Origin: Tragulus kanchil
Lineage: Eukaryota; Chordata; Mammalia; Artiodactyla; Tragulidae
DNA: 64,000 nucleotides
Reading direction: 5' to 3'
Assembly: GCA_022376925.1 (NCBI GenBank)
Contig: JAIOJX010000031.1
Span: 141,006,854 to 141,070,853 of the forward strand
The position numbers and the translations under genes are program-made. The notes beneath the pieces were generated by a model. That model saw only the letters and a program-made list of their open reading frames with translations. It was not told where the DNA came from and did not search any database. Below, in pieces: positions 11,881-22,663 of this stretch; position 1 is the first letter of the stretch, and each line of letters starts with the position of its first letter.

Positions 11881-12488
11881 CCCAGTAGATCCACCCAAAG
11901 CATTCTAGGCTTCTGCAGGTCACTTGCAAATTAGGACTTAGCACTCTCCAACAGGGAGGTTACCTGAAAGATGTGTGCTTGTGGCCGGCGGCTTATCCAG
12001 GAGCAGACAGATTCCAGATTTGTAGCTCAGGATATATAATCCTTCCATGCAAAAAAAAAAAAAAAAAAAAAGATACCAGAGCAGTAGAATTTTTTTCAGA
12101 GAGCTTGAAACTTTAATTAGATTCACCATCATCTTAGAAGAAGAAACAAATGTCAATCTGAGTGTTTCCCCCCCTCCAACCTATAGTGCCAAAACCAGAT
12201 GCTGAAATGAATACACCCCACAGAAATGTGGGAGGTGGAATCCCATTCCAAGAGGGCTGAGTTGAGATTACACACAGCATCATTTCGTTATTGCACCAAC
12301 ATCTTCACGCCTCCTTCCCTGCTTGGAAGACTGGTGCAGCCCAGTGTGTGAAGCACACTCAGCCCACTTGGAATGGCACACACCCTGGTAAGGCCTGTGC
12401 TGGAGAGAACTTGGGGCCTCAGGTGGGAGGCACCAGTGGAGCAAGGCCGGATCTGAAATGTTGTGTTAACCCATGTGTGTGGCTTCTC

Positions 12489-12641
12489 TTTGTTTGAATT
12501 TATTCTGTTGAGGTCTAGTGGATTTGCAATGTTGTGTTAATTTCTGCTATACAGCAGAATGATTCCGTTATACCTATAGGTACATATTCTTTTTCCAGTA
12601 TGGCTTATCACAAGATGAATCTATTAATAGTTCCTTCTGCT
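12489..12641 (-). mobile_element. L1 3'-UTR-like fragment, D4 second copy
   Basis: Repeats 11408-11560. Confidence 0.65.
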
Positions 12642-12651
12642 AGACATTAAG

Positions 12652-12961
12652 TATGTTAGTCACTCAGTCATGTCCAACAGTTTGTGACCCCATAGACTGT
12701 AGCCTGCCAGGCTCCTCTGTCCATGGGATTCTCTAGGCAAAAATACTGGAGTGGGCTGCCATTCCCTTCTCCAAGGCACCTTCCTGACCCAGGGATAGAA
12801 CACGGGTCTCCTGCATTACAGGTAGATTCTTTACCATCTGAGTCACCGGGGATCCCAAGAATACAGGATTGGGTAGTCTTTCCCTTCTCCAGGGCAACTT
12901 CCCAACCTGGAAACTGAACCAAGGTCTCCTGCATTGCAAGTGGATTCTTTACCAGCAAAAG
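12652..12961 (-). mobile_element. Bov-A2 SINE, D4 second copy
   Basis: Repeats 11571-11880 without differences noticed. Confidence 0.85.
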
Positions 12962-13968
12962 CCCAGTAGATCCACCCAAAGCATTCTAGGCTTCTGCAGG
13001 TCACTTGCAAATTAGGACTTAGCACTCTCCAACGGGGGGGTTACCGGAAAGGTGTGTGCTTGGGGCCGGCGGCTTATCCAGGAGCAGAAAAATTCCAGAT
13101 TTGTAGCTCAGGATATATAATCCTTCCATGCAAAAAAAAAAAAAAAAAAAAGATACCAGAGCAGTAGAATTTTTTTCAGAGAGCTTGAAACTTTAATTAG
13201 ATTCACCATCATCTTAGAAGAAGAAACAAATGTCAATCTGAGTGTTTCCCCCCCTCCAACCTATAGTGCCAAAACCAGATGCTGAAATGAATACACCCCA
13301 CAGAAATGTGGGAGGTGGAATCCCATTCCAAGAGGGCTGAGTTGAGATTACACACAGCATCATTTCGTTATTGCACCAACATCTTCACGCCTCCTTCCCT
13401 GCTTGGAAGACTGGTGCAGCCCAGTGTGTGAAGCACACTCAGCCCACTTGGAATGGCACACACCCTGGTAAGGCCTGTGCTGGAGAGAACTTGGGGCCTC
13501 AGGTGGGAGGCACCAGTGAGCAGCAAGGCCATTAAGACGACTGGAGTCCGATCTGAGCAGTTGTCCTCCAAGAATTACAAGGGCGAGACTGCAGTGGTGG
13601 ATTCTGGCAATCCAAGTTCTTTGGAGTCTTCAGGATTTCCCAGTTTTTTTCTCTAAATTTGATCCTACCCGTCATCACTTCCAAAACAATCCACAAACTC
13701 AGTCCCTAAGCACCACCCCGCCCCCTGTCAATCATCTGAAAATCCTTCCTCTCAGGAGAGCTGCCCCTTGGCCACGGAAGCGCAGCGTCCTAACCACTGG
13801 ACTGCGGGGATTCCCTGCAGCTCGCCTTTATCTGGATCTTCTTCCTTGACCTCTTAAGTTCCACACCTTCCTCCTCCCCACCTGTTCCCCCAGCTCCCCA
13901 GAAAGCAAGGGGCTTCTTTGGGACTCACCCTTGCCTGATGTGAAGAGATAAAAAGACCATCAGGGTCG

Positions 13969-14168
13969 TTGGAAAAGACGCTGATGTCGGGAAACATGGA
14001 AGGCAAAAGGAGAAGGGGACGACAGAGGATGAGATGGTTGGATGGCATCACTGAGTCAATGGACACGAGTCTGAGCAAGCTCCTGGAGATGGTGAAGGAC
14101 AGGGAAGCCTGGTGTGCTGCCGTCCACGGGGTTGCAGAGAGTTGGACATGACAGAGTGACGGAACTAA
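13969..14168 (+). mobile_element. BovB (RTE) LINE 3' fragment, sense
   Basis: The sequence encodes the familiar BovB tail '[20 protein letters not shown]' and reads on through '[11 protein letters not shown]' to 'GVAESWT'. A 60-codon frame remains open from 13969. Confidence 0.88.
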
Positions 14169-14771
14169 ATAGAGCTTGTCTGACTGCTCACTGGCCTTTC
14201 TGCTTTGATGCTTGCCCCTTAGAGCAAGCCCGTTAACAGCGTGGGCTGTTAACATAAGTCAGAGGAGGCAGGACTCTCATCTAAGCTCCTCAGGACTCCC
14301 CATCTGGTGCTGGGTGAAAGTCGAGGTCTTCCGATGACCCTGACTCTCTCTGGCCTCGCCCTTGTCCCTCACACCCCTTTTATGGCACGCCAGCCACGCT
14401 GGCTTCTGGACTGCTCCCTGACAAGGCCAAGTGTCCTGCGGCTTCCAGACCCTCACATGCGCCTGTTCCCCCCATGGGAACACTCCTCCCTAGACAGTCA
14501 CGTGGCTGGCTTCCTCGTTTCCTCTGGGATTTTGTTCCCATGCCACCTCATCAACGAAGCTGTTGCCTGAACCATCTATCTAAAATAGCAGTTCCCAGCC
14601 CCGTCTTCTCCCCTGCCCTGCTGCACCCTGTCTGCTCAGCATGACCACCTGATCACTCAGGTTTCTTCCTTCTTCTAGAATGTCAGCTCCAGGAGAACAT
14701 GGGCCATGCTCATGGCAGCGTCCTCAGAATCTAGAATGCTTCCTAGCACATAGGAGGTGCTCAAATATTTG

Positions 14772-15101
14772 TTCTTATTTTTGGCTCTGCTGGGTCTTCG
14801 TTGCTGGGCAGGCTTTCCTCTAGTTGCAGAGAGTTGGGGGGCTAGGCTATGTGCAGTGCAAGGGTTTGTCACTGTGGTGGTTTCTCACTGTGGGGCACAG
14901 GCTCTAGGGCACGTGGGCTTTAGTAGCCATGGCGTGTGGGCTCAGCAGGTGCGGCTCTCAGGTTCTAGAGCACAGGCTGAATAGTTGTAGCACATGGGCT
15001 GAGCCATTCTGTGGCATGTGGGATCTCCCCAGCCTAGAGATGGAACCTGTGTTTCTTGCATTGGCAGGCGATTCTTTACCACTGAGCCACCAGAGAGGTC
15101 C
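14772..15101 (-). mobile_element. CHR-type SINE, antisense, diverged
   Basis: 'tatttttggctctgctgggt' followed by repeated 'gtgggct' steps and a final 'accactgagccaccagagag' gives the full-length reversed element. Confidence 0.82.
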
Positions 15102-15522
15102 TTGGATATTTTTTGAATGAAGGGAGAATCCACTTGCTTAACAGAAGCAGAAATAGAAGTTGGGGTAAATCATAATAATGAGTCACTGTTCCCTCCAACC
15201 CTGAGAGTGTCTCCTTCCTAAGGGAGGAGAGCTGCCTGGGACATGGGGTTATTTCTGATATGTCTTCTGTTCAAAATGAGATTCTAGATGCAGCACAAAG
15301 ATCCCTTTGGAGAGCATGAAACCCTTTTACTCTCTGTGTGCTTTCTAAATCACACAGAAATCATTTCTTATTGATAACAGCAAATCGCTCTGACCGGAAG
15401 CATGGATTTATAGCTCAGCTGGATTCGTTTAAAGACGATTAAAGCATTTTAATCTCTTTTATCTTATAATGGAGCTTTTAGGTGACTGGAGTAAACGCCC
15501 CCAGAAAGAATATTTGGCTGTA

Positions 15523-15777
15523 GCAGTCCTCAGCCTTTTTGGCACGAGGGACTGGTTTTGGTGGAAGATGATTTTTCCATGGACCGGAGTGGGGTGGGGG
15601 ATGGTTTGAGGATGATTCAAGCACATTACATTTATTGTGCACCTGATTTCTATTCTTATTACATTGTGATGTACAGTGGAAGAATTATACACCTCACCAG
15701 GCTGCAGAATCAGTGGGAGCCCTGGGCTTGGTTTTCCTGCAACTAGACGGTCCCACCTGGGGGTGACAGGCAACAGT
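15523..15777 (-). mobile_element. hAT-Charlie DNA transposon fragment (MER1/Charlie-like)
   Basis: 'agcagtcctcagcctttttg' and 'gatgatttttccatggaccg' resemble the terminal part of MER1-type Charlie elements. The adjoining 'attcaagcacattacattta' and 'gcaactagacggtcccacct' fit the same family. Confidence 0.6.
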
Positions 15778-16052
15778 GACACCCCAAGTGTGTTGCTTAT
15801 GTCCAGATGAAGCTTTGCTGGCTCTCCCGCTGCTCACCTCCTGTCATGCAGCCCAGTTCCTAACAGGACACAGACCCATACTGGCCTGGAGACCCCTGCT
15901 CAGTTTGTCTAGAATGTGCTCTCACTACCATAGAAGCACATCCCCAAGAGGGAGGGCTCTCGACTCAGCCACGATTGCAAGTCTGGTTTATCATGGAGAA
16001 AGCAAGGGCGTCCTTGCCTGTGGGGACACCTAGTCCCACGTAGCCTTGTGAT

Positions 16053-16368
16053 TTGTTGTTGTTGTTGCTGCGTTGCTCAGGCATTGTCTGACTCTTCCAT
16101 CAGGTGGCCAGAGTATTGGCGAGTCAGGTCAGCTTCAACATCAGTCCTCCCAATGAGTCGTCAGCGTTGATTTCCTTTAGGATGGACTGGTTTGAGCTCC
16201 TTGCTGTCCAAGGGACCCTCAAGAGTCTTCTCTAGCACCGCAGTTCAAAAGCATCAATTCTTCAACACTCAGCCTTCTTCATATTCAACTCTCACATCCA
16301 TATGTGACTACTGGAAGCACCTTAGCTTTGACTGTATGGACTTTTGTTGGCCAAGTGATGTCTGCTGC
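16053..16368 (-). mobile_element. BovB (RTE) LINE fragment, antisense
   Basis: 'ggatggactggtttgagctc', 'gggaccctcaagagtcttct' and 'aaaagcatcaattcttcaac' are hallmark reversed BovB 3' sequences. The 5' edge has a TTG repeat. Confidence 0.88.
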
Positions 16369-16791
16369 ACATGTTCATAGGTGTGGTGGGGAAATGACCC
16401 ATGGAAGGCTGGAGGGAAAACTGGCCGTTGCCCTTGACCGAACTGGAGGAGACAGAAAGATGACAGTGGAGTGTAGCGTATCAGGAGTTCACCAGATATA
16501 GAATTGGGGTTGTGCCATAGGCTGTAAAGGTAACACTGAATTTGGTGAGGCTGGAAGAAGAGGGTCACCCGTGGGGAGCCATTGGGAAGTATGGAGCCGG
16601 TCTCATGAATCACCATGATGAGTTCTCTTGAGAAGGTTTTGTTGAGTCCTGACTGGGTGTCATAGGTCCCTACCAGGCAACCGGGAGGGTCTCCGCTCCT
16701 GGGGGTGAGAGCTCCATTCACTTCAGGGGCTTTCTGTTGGGTCCTGCTGTGTGCAATAAGAGAAGTGTGGCAGATCGTGTAGAATTAGCGT

Positions 16792-17001
16792 TGTTTAGTC
16801 GCACAGTCGTGTCCAACTCTTTGTGACTCCACACACTGCAGGACACCAGGCTTCCCCGTCCTTCACTATCTCCCAGAGCTTGCTCAAGCTCATGCCCGTT
16901 GAATCGGTGAGGCCATCCAACCATCTCATTGTCTGTCGCCTCCTTCTCCTCCTGCCCTGCATCTTTCCCAGCGTTAGGGTCTTTCCCAACAAGTAGGCTC
17001 T
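16792..17001 (-). mobile_element. BovB (RTE) LINE 3' end, antisense
   Basis: 'tcgcacagtcgtgtccaact', then 'catctcattgtctgtcgcct', reads in reverse as the Bov[13 protein letters not shown] tail. Its 3' part (16910 on) is duplicated at 18163 by D5. Confidence 0.85.
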
Positions 17002-17255
17002 TTTCCAATTACAGTTATTACCCTGCTTAACACCTTTCCAAGGGCTCCTGATGCTCTTGGGGGTAACGACCACTCACCCCTCAGTCCTGGCTCACCAGGT
17101 CCTGCCTGCCTGGCTCGTTGGCGTCCATGCTTTTTGTGCCTTGCCCCTCCCCATTCTTCTAACACGCCACATAACCTGGTCCCTTTGCCTGGGGGTCTTC
17201 CCCTCACCTCAGCTGCCAGTCATCTTTCCTACTTCATCTTTTGAACATTTTTTTC

Positions 17256-17527
17256 CCTTATTTTTGGCTTCTCTGGGTCTTTGTTGCGGTGGGTGGGGGG
17301 GCGCGGTTCTCACTGTGGTGACTTCTCTGGTCTCAGAGCACAGGCTCTAGGCACATGGGCTTTAGCAGTTGCTGCCCACATGCTCAGTAGCTGCAGCTTG
17401 TGGACTCCGAAATGTGGGCTCAGGTGTGTGGCACATAGGCTTTGTTGCTTCCTGGACCAGGGGTCGAACCCATGTCCCCCGCGCTGGCAGGCAGATTCGT
17501 ATCCACTGCGCCACCAGGGAAGTCCCC
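17256..17527 (-). mobile_element. CHR-type SINE, antisense
   Basis: 'cttatttttggcttctctgg' through 'ccaggggtcgaacccatgtc' to 'ccactgcgccaccagggaag'. Confidence 0.85.
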
Positions 17528-18499
17528 CACCTCATCTTATGAATGACTTCCTCCAACAGGCTCCCCCTGAGTACCCAGTCACCTGGGTGCTCAGAGCAGT
17601 TCTGCTTCTGTTGGGGCTTCCTCTAATCTCCCTAATGAAGTGATCGTGTAATTATTCATCTGAGGTCTGTCTTCCTTGCCAAAGGGTGAGTGAGGGTGTC
17701 ATCTCTCTCTTACACGGCTGTGTCTCCTGCTACCGGCTCTGTAACTCATCCACCAGTTGCAGGAAGCCAGGGCCAGGCTGAGTGCACAAGGCTGTGGGCG
17801 GCGGGTCGATGACAGAGAGGATCCGTGAGGCCTGGAGCCACTGGCTATGACCCTGGGAAGCAGGTGGGGTCTGACTAAACCTTAAATGAAGGAGGATTTG
17901 GAAGGCAGAGAGGACAGGCATTTCGGTTGGAGAATCCATTTAAATAGAGATACAAAGAGTGCTAGCTTGCAATTCGAGAGTCAGGGTCCCAGCTCATCAC
18001 ATGGGTGACTGTTGACAAGTTGTGTTCCCCCTCTGGACCTTAATCACCCATCTGCAAAATGAGAGGCTGGCTTACCAAGGACTGCAGATAATAGCCCCAT
18101 GAAACCGGGCTCCATTTCACCCTGGTAGGCATCCCTCTTCCTGGGAGCCTGAATAGCCCTGCAGGCCATCCAACCATCTCATTGTCTGTCGCCTCCTTCT
18201 CCTCCTGCCCTGCATCTTTCCCAGCGTTAGGGACAAGTAGGCTCTTTTCCAATTACAGTTATTACCCTGCTTAACACCTTTCCAAGGGCTCCTGATGCTC
18301 TTGGGGGTAACGACCACTCACCCCTCAGTCCTGGCTCACCAGGTCCTGCCTGCCTGGCTCGTTGGCGTCCATGCTTTTTGTGCCTTGCCCCTCCCCATTC
18401 TTCTAACACGCCACATAACCTGGTCCCTTTGCCTGGGGGTCTTCCCCTCACCTCAGCTGCCAGTCATCTTTCCTACTTCATCTTTTGAACATTTTTTTC

Positions 18500-18771
18500 C
18501 CTTATTTTTGGCTTCTCTGGGTCTTTGTTGCGGTGGGTGGGGGGGCGCGGTTCTCACTGTGGTGACTTCTCTGGTCTCAGAGCACAGGCTCTAGGCACAT
18601 GGGCTTTAGCAGTTGCTGCCCACATGCTCAGTAGCTGCAGCTTGTGGACTCCGAAATGTGGGCTCAGGTGTGTGGCACATAGGCTTTGTTGCTTCCTGGA
18701 CCAGGGGTCGAACCCATGTCCCCCGCGCTGGCAGGCAGATTCGTATCCACTGCGCCACCAGGGAAGTCCCC
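18500..18771 (-). mobile_element. CHR-type SINE, D5 second copy
   Basis: Repeats 17256-17527. Confidence 0.85.
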
Positions 18772-19649
18772 CACCTCATCTTATGAATGACTTCCTCCAA
18801 CAGGCTCCCCCTGAGTACCCAGTCACCTGGGTGCTCAGAGCAGTTCTGCTTCTGTTGGGGCTTCCTCTAATCTCCCTAATGAAGTGATCGTGTAATTATT
18901 CATCTGAGGTCTGTCTTCCTTGCCAAAGGGTGAGTGAGGGTGTCATCTCTCTCTTACACGGCTGTGTCTCCTGCTACCGGCTCTGTAACTCATCCACCAG
19001 TTGCAGGAAGCCAGGGCCAGGCTGAGTGCACAAGGCTGTGGGCGGCGGGTCGATGACAGAGAGGATCCGTGAGGCCTGGAGCCACTGGCTATGACCCTGG
19101 GAAGCAGGTGGGGTCTGACTAAACCTTAAATGAAGGAGGATTTGGAAGGCAGAGAGGACAGGCATTTCGGTTGGAGAATCCATTTAAATAGAGATACAAA
19201 GAGTGCTAGCTTGCAATTCGGAGAGTCAGGGTCCCAGCTCATCACATGGGTGACTGTTGACAAGTTGTGTTCCCCCTCTGGACCTTAATCACCCATCTGC
19301 AAAATGAGAGGCTGGCTTACCAAGGACTGCAGATAATAGCCCCATGAGACCGGTCTCCATTTCACCCCTGGTAGGCATCCCTCTTCCCTGGGAGCCTGAA
19401 TAGAGCTTTAGAATTATCTTCCACACAATCTTCTAGGTGGTCATTACCAATTGATGGGAGACGGTAATTGAGATAAGCCCTGTTTATCAAGTGTGGCTTA
19501 GAAGGAGATCTCTTGGATGCATTTGAGCCCTGACAGTGTCTGATTCAGGGGACCGATGACAGAAGGACTGGCCACTGCTGGGGAAGAGGGAAGGAAGCCC
19601 TCCTGAAGGCTAGGGCTCTGCAGCACCCAATGTCGTCATCAGGACAGGA

Positions 19650-19972
19650 AGGGCTGCCCAGGTGGCTCAGGGGTAAAGAATCCGGTGGCCAATGCAGGAG
19701 ACACGAGTTTGGTCCCTGGTCTGAGACGATCTCATATGCTGCCGAGCAACTAAATCCTTCTTCTAGAACATTAAGCCTGTGTTCTAGAGCCCATGAATTG
19801 CAACTACGGAAGCTGGCAGGTCCTGGAGTTTGTGATCCACAGGAAAAAAAAAAAAGCCACCCACAATGAGAAGCCCACACACGACAACTAAAGCCCCTAC
19901 TCTCCACTACTAGAGAAAAGCCCACATGGCAACACAGACCTAGCATGGCCCAAAATAAAATAAATAAATACA
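19650..19972 (+). mobile_element. CHR-type SINE, sense
   Basis: 'gggctgcccaggtggctcag' head, 'gagtttggtccctgg' B-box-like segment, body of 'aactacgg/aactaaagcc' steps and an AAATAAATA tail. Confidence 0.82.
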
Positions 19973-19990
19973 ATTAAAAGAATGACATGA

Positions 19991-20240
19991 GGGGTTCCCT
20001 GGGGGTTCAGTGGGTAGAGAGTCTGCCTTGCAGCGCAAGGGGCACTAGTTCAATCCCTGGCCCGGGAAGATCTCGCGTGCCGCGGAGCAGCTGGACCAGT
20101 GTGTTCAACTGCTAGCCAGCACTCCAGAATGCAGGCACCCAGAGCCGGTGCTCTGCAAAGAGAGAGGCCACTGCAATGGGAGGCCCGTGCAGGCCAAGGA
20201 GTGAAGATGGATGAAAATGGATTAATAAAAAGCCAATAAA
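19991..20240 (+). mobile_element. CHR-type SINE, sense, second element
   Basis: 'ggggttccctgggggttcag' head and 'gttcaatccctggcccggga', with body 'ggtgctctgcaaagagagag'. It lies about 20 bp after the previous SINE and ends in a poly-A tract to about 20267. Confidence 0.82.
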
Positions 20241-20858
20241 AGAGGTCAACATTAAAAAAAAAAAAAGTAGAGTGACATAAAAATGTTCTAGGTCAGGAGG
20301 GGCACATTTGAACACCTTTAGGACCCAGCTGACAGTGTAAGTGGCAGCAGAATCAAACAGTGAGTTGTGAGGCACGTGGCTAAGTGGAGAAAGGGTGCAC
20401 GCTGGCCATGTCCAGAAGGATCCAGTCTTTCTTGCCGACTCCGCAGCCTCCTCCTCACTGTATGGGTCAAGCAAAAACAGCCCTCAGGCTGCACTTTTCT
20501 TCCAGACAGCCAGACTGTGACTTCTGAGTCCTATGGGCTTTTTTCGAGACTCTCTATCCAGAAGGGCACAGTGTTGCCTGAGGCCGCACCCAAGAGTTAT
20601 GCCTCTGGATTCCCATTTTATTGTTTTCTCCTGCAGTGTGATCATGAGGATGGGCCGAGAAGGAACAAGAGTAGATAGAGGTTTTCAAAAGATGTCCATT
20701 GCATTCCGAGTGCTTATGGCAAGAGAGATGGGTGGCCAGTTTACCAGTACAGTTAGTAATCACTCATGTGACTTATTTTAGGGACTCTCACTGCTTTAAT
20801 TCCCCAGATCTTCAGAAATACCACTTCCCACTGGGGAAAATTTCCCTCTCATGATTAA

Positions 20859-20894
20859 ACACACACACACGCACACACACACAGCACACACACA
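20859..20894. repeat. (CA)n microsatellite, interrupted
   Basis: CA dinucleotides interrupted by single G bases. Confidence 0.9.
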
Positions 20895-21849
20895 TCTTCC
20901 TTCTTCAGTATTAATCACCTTCTCCTATAATTGGTACTTTAATGTCAAAGGAGAAGAAATTAATTAACAGTAGTATCCAGCGCAGCAAAGCATGCTGCAA
21001 GGCTCTGGGACTGATTATAAAAAGCACTTCCTTAAATATTTTGAGCACTTTTGGGATTCAGAAACCTCCCTTCTAATTGAAGGATCTTTAACTACACCCC
21101 AAGTCCTGGCTGGTGGCCAGGGGTGCAGAGCTGCGGGAGATTGCGTGTGGAAATTCTTTCTCCATCCCCTTAGGAAGACCTCCCTATAAACTAGGAGAGA
21201 TGGCAATGGAGGTTCAGGAACAGCAAGGGAGGATTCCAGACAGAACCTGAGGAAGGGGGAAAGATTTAATGTGTCAGGAACTTTGCCTACGATTTTTCAC
21301 AATTGTTCTATAAGGCAGGCAATCTGATTATCTCCGTTTTACAGATGGGGAAATTGAGGTTAAGTGGTTGTGAGTTCCCCATGTCACGCGGTTACTAACT
21401 GAAAGTGCAAAGGAATCAAACTTAGGTCTCATTCTAAAGCTTTCGCTTTTTCAGGGAATCCTAAAATTCCATTCCTAGCTCGCGTCTGGGCTGCCTCCCA
21501 CTCCCGTTACAAACTCTCAGCCTATAGGAGTTTTGACAGCTAAAGCCAAAAGCCAAGACCCAGGCCTGGGAGGCGGAGCCGGGAGAAGCACGGCGCCCCG
21601 CCCCGGCTTCAATGTCAGCCAATGGTGCTGGGGCACCAGCAGTATTTCGTCCAATCAGTCAGAAGTCCCCGCCCCCATCCTCCGCTTCTCTTCCCCTCCC
21701 CTTCACTTTCCCTTTGGCTCGACCGAGCTTGACGGAGCGGAAAGTCCCTTCAGTCCGCTCCGGGCCGGCAGCCATTGGAGGAAGGTCTGTCACAGGGCGG
21801 CCCAATCAGAGCGTGCGCAGGAAGGCACCTCGGGCTGCGATTGGTTAGC

Positions 21850-21968
21850 GTGGCTGCAGCCCCCTCCGCCTCCGCGCCCTCCCTCCCTCCCTGGGCGGCT
21901 CGGAGGCGGGGCAAGTGGGGGCGGGCCCAGGTAGCAGGTTCGGTTGCGCGGGCGCTCGCGCGTCCGAG
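21850..21968 (+). other. CYLD: Candidate CYLD non-coding exon 1
   Basis: The stretch after the CCAAT cluster ends in a donor-like gag|gtaaat at 21968/21969. A stronger donor, ccag|gtgagt, lies at 22060/22061, so exon 1 may end at either site. The start is a guess. No coding potential is claimed; the known CYLD start codon lies in a later exon. Confidence 0.4.
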
Positions 21969-22234
21969 GTAAATACTAGGGTGGTGGGTGTGGGACTCCA
22001 GGGCCGGCCCGGGAAGAGGGCTAGAGAGCCTGGGGAAGGGGCGACGGCCCGCCCCGCCAGGTGAGTGAGAGAGCGGGCGGCCGAGCGGGGGAGCGACGGG
22101 CGACCCGGCCCCTGGGGCGCCCCTCGCCGGCCTCTGGGCGCCTGGAGCTGCCGCCGCGACCGCTGGGCCCTCGGCGCTGACCCGGTACTTGCCCCGGCCC
22201 TTAGCAGAGCAGGCCCGCGGGGCGCCGAGCCCGC

Positions 22235-22242
22235 TGACGTCA
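22235..22242. promoter_or_regulatory. Perfect palindromic CRE (TGACGTCA)
   Basis: The full 8-bp CREB/ATF consensus lies within the CpG island, downstream of the CCAAT cluster. Confidence 0.6.
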
Positions 22243-22617
22243 GCCTGGGCTCTCCCACCGCCGGGGCTTCCCCACCCCCAGGCCTTCCTGAAAGGGCTTC
22301 TGGGTCGCGGGAGCTTGGCCACCGCCGCCGGACCTCTCGAGGAGAGAGGACTGGGTGTGGGAGCAGCGCTGGAAACTGTCTGCCCTTCTGGGCCCCCTAC
22401 TTAGAGATGGGGAAACCGAGGCACGGGCCGCTGGCTGGCTCCCGACGGCCCGGGTTGGCAACGAGAGCCCGGGGTTGTAATCTCACCGTCGGGGCCAAGG
22501 GGTGCATAGGTCGATCGGTTTTGGAGTGTTGGTGGCTCCCGTCCAGGAAGAGCAGTCGGGGTTCAGGCCTCGTTTAATGGCGTGTTGTGCTTTTCCTTTC
22601 CGTTTCCCCCTTTCCAG

Positions 22618-22663
22618 GGTGAGGATGGTTTTACGCAACCCCCCGGAGTTCTTTAGTTGAAAG
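22618..22663 (+). other. CYLD: Candidate CYLD 5' UTR exon
   Basis: A very strong polypyrimidine tract and acceptor (gtttccccctttccag) ends at 22617. Possible donors follow at 22664 (gtgcgc) or 22684 (gtattc), both weak. The D6 breakpoint at 22645 falls inside it. Splicing is inferred only. Confidence 0.25.

Larger units (their letters stand above)
11391..13550. repeat. Tandem duplication D4 (intergenic), unit 1081 bp
   Basis: Copy 1 is 11391-12471 and copy 2 is 12472-13550. The last ~50 bp of copy 1 are garbled against copy 2, with about 20 bases lost after 'gcaaggcc'. Copy 2 carries a burst of changes, mostly to G, at 13034-13075. Confidence 0.94.
16910..19402. repeat. Tandem duplication D5 (intergenic), unit about 1250 bp
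   Basis: Copy 1 is 16910-18162 and copy 2 is 18163-19402. Copy 2 drops about nine bases (tctttccca region) near its start. Copy 1 has dropped C and G bases in its last ~60 bp. This is the longest unit of the series. Confidence 0.94.
10981..21560. other. NOD2-CYLD intergenic region
   Basis: About 10.6 kb as written, or about 8.2 kb once D4 and D5 are collapsed. It holds L1, Bov-A2, BovB, CHR and hAT-Charlie fragments and a CA microsatellite. No exon with coding similarity was recognised. Confidence 0.7.
21590..22480 (+). promoter_or_regulatory. CYLD: CYLD CpG-island promoter with five CCAAT boxes
   Basis: A sharp rise in G+C and CpG marks this block, and no TATA box is evident. CCAAT motifs, the NF-Y target, occur at 21619 (+), 21651 (+), 21774 (-, attgg), 21802 (+) and 21840 (-). 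Most are spaced 28-38 bp apart, which is characteristic of NF-Y-driven housekeeping promoters. GC boxes lie at about 21598, 21668, 21795, 21902 and 21917. A perfect CRE (TGACGTCA) is at 22235. Position and orientation fit the CYLD promoter upstream of its 5' UTR exons. The transcription start is not determined. Confidence 0.75.

Noticed and set aside
16053..17001. Possible endogenous retrovirus from reverse-transcriptase-like peptides
   Set aside because: The peptides match BovB, an RTE-type non-LTR element. No LTRs or gag/env-like sequence were seen.
21750..22577. ORFs of 137-190 codons across the CpG island
   Set aside because: CpG-island composition gives long open frames on both strands. 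They are rich in Ala, Gly, Pro and Arg and have no domain; the region fits a promoter and non-coding exon.
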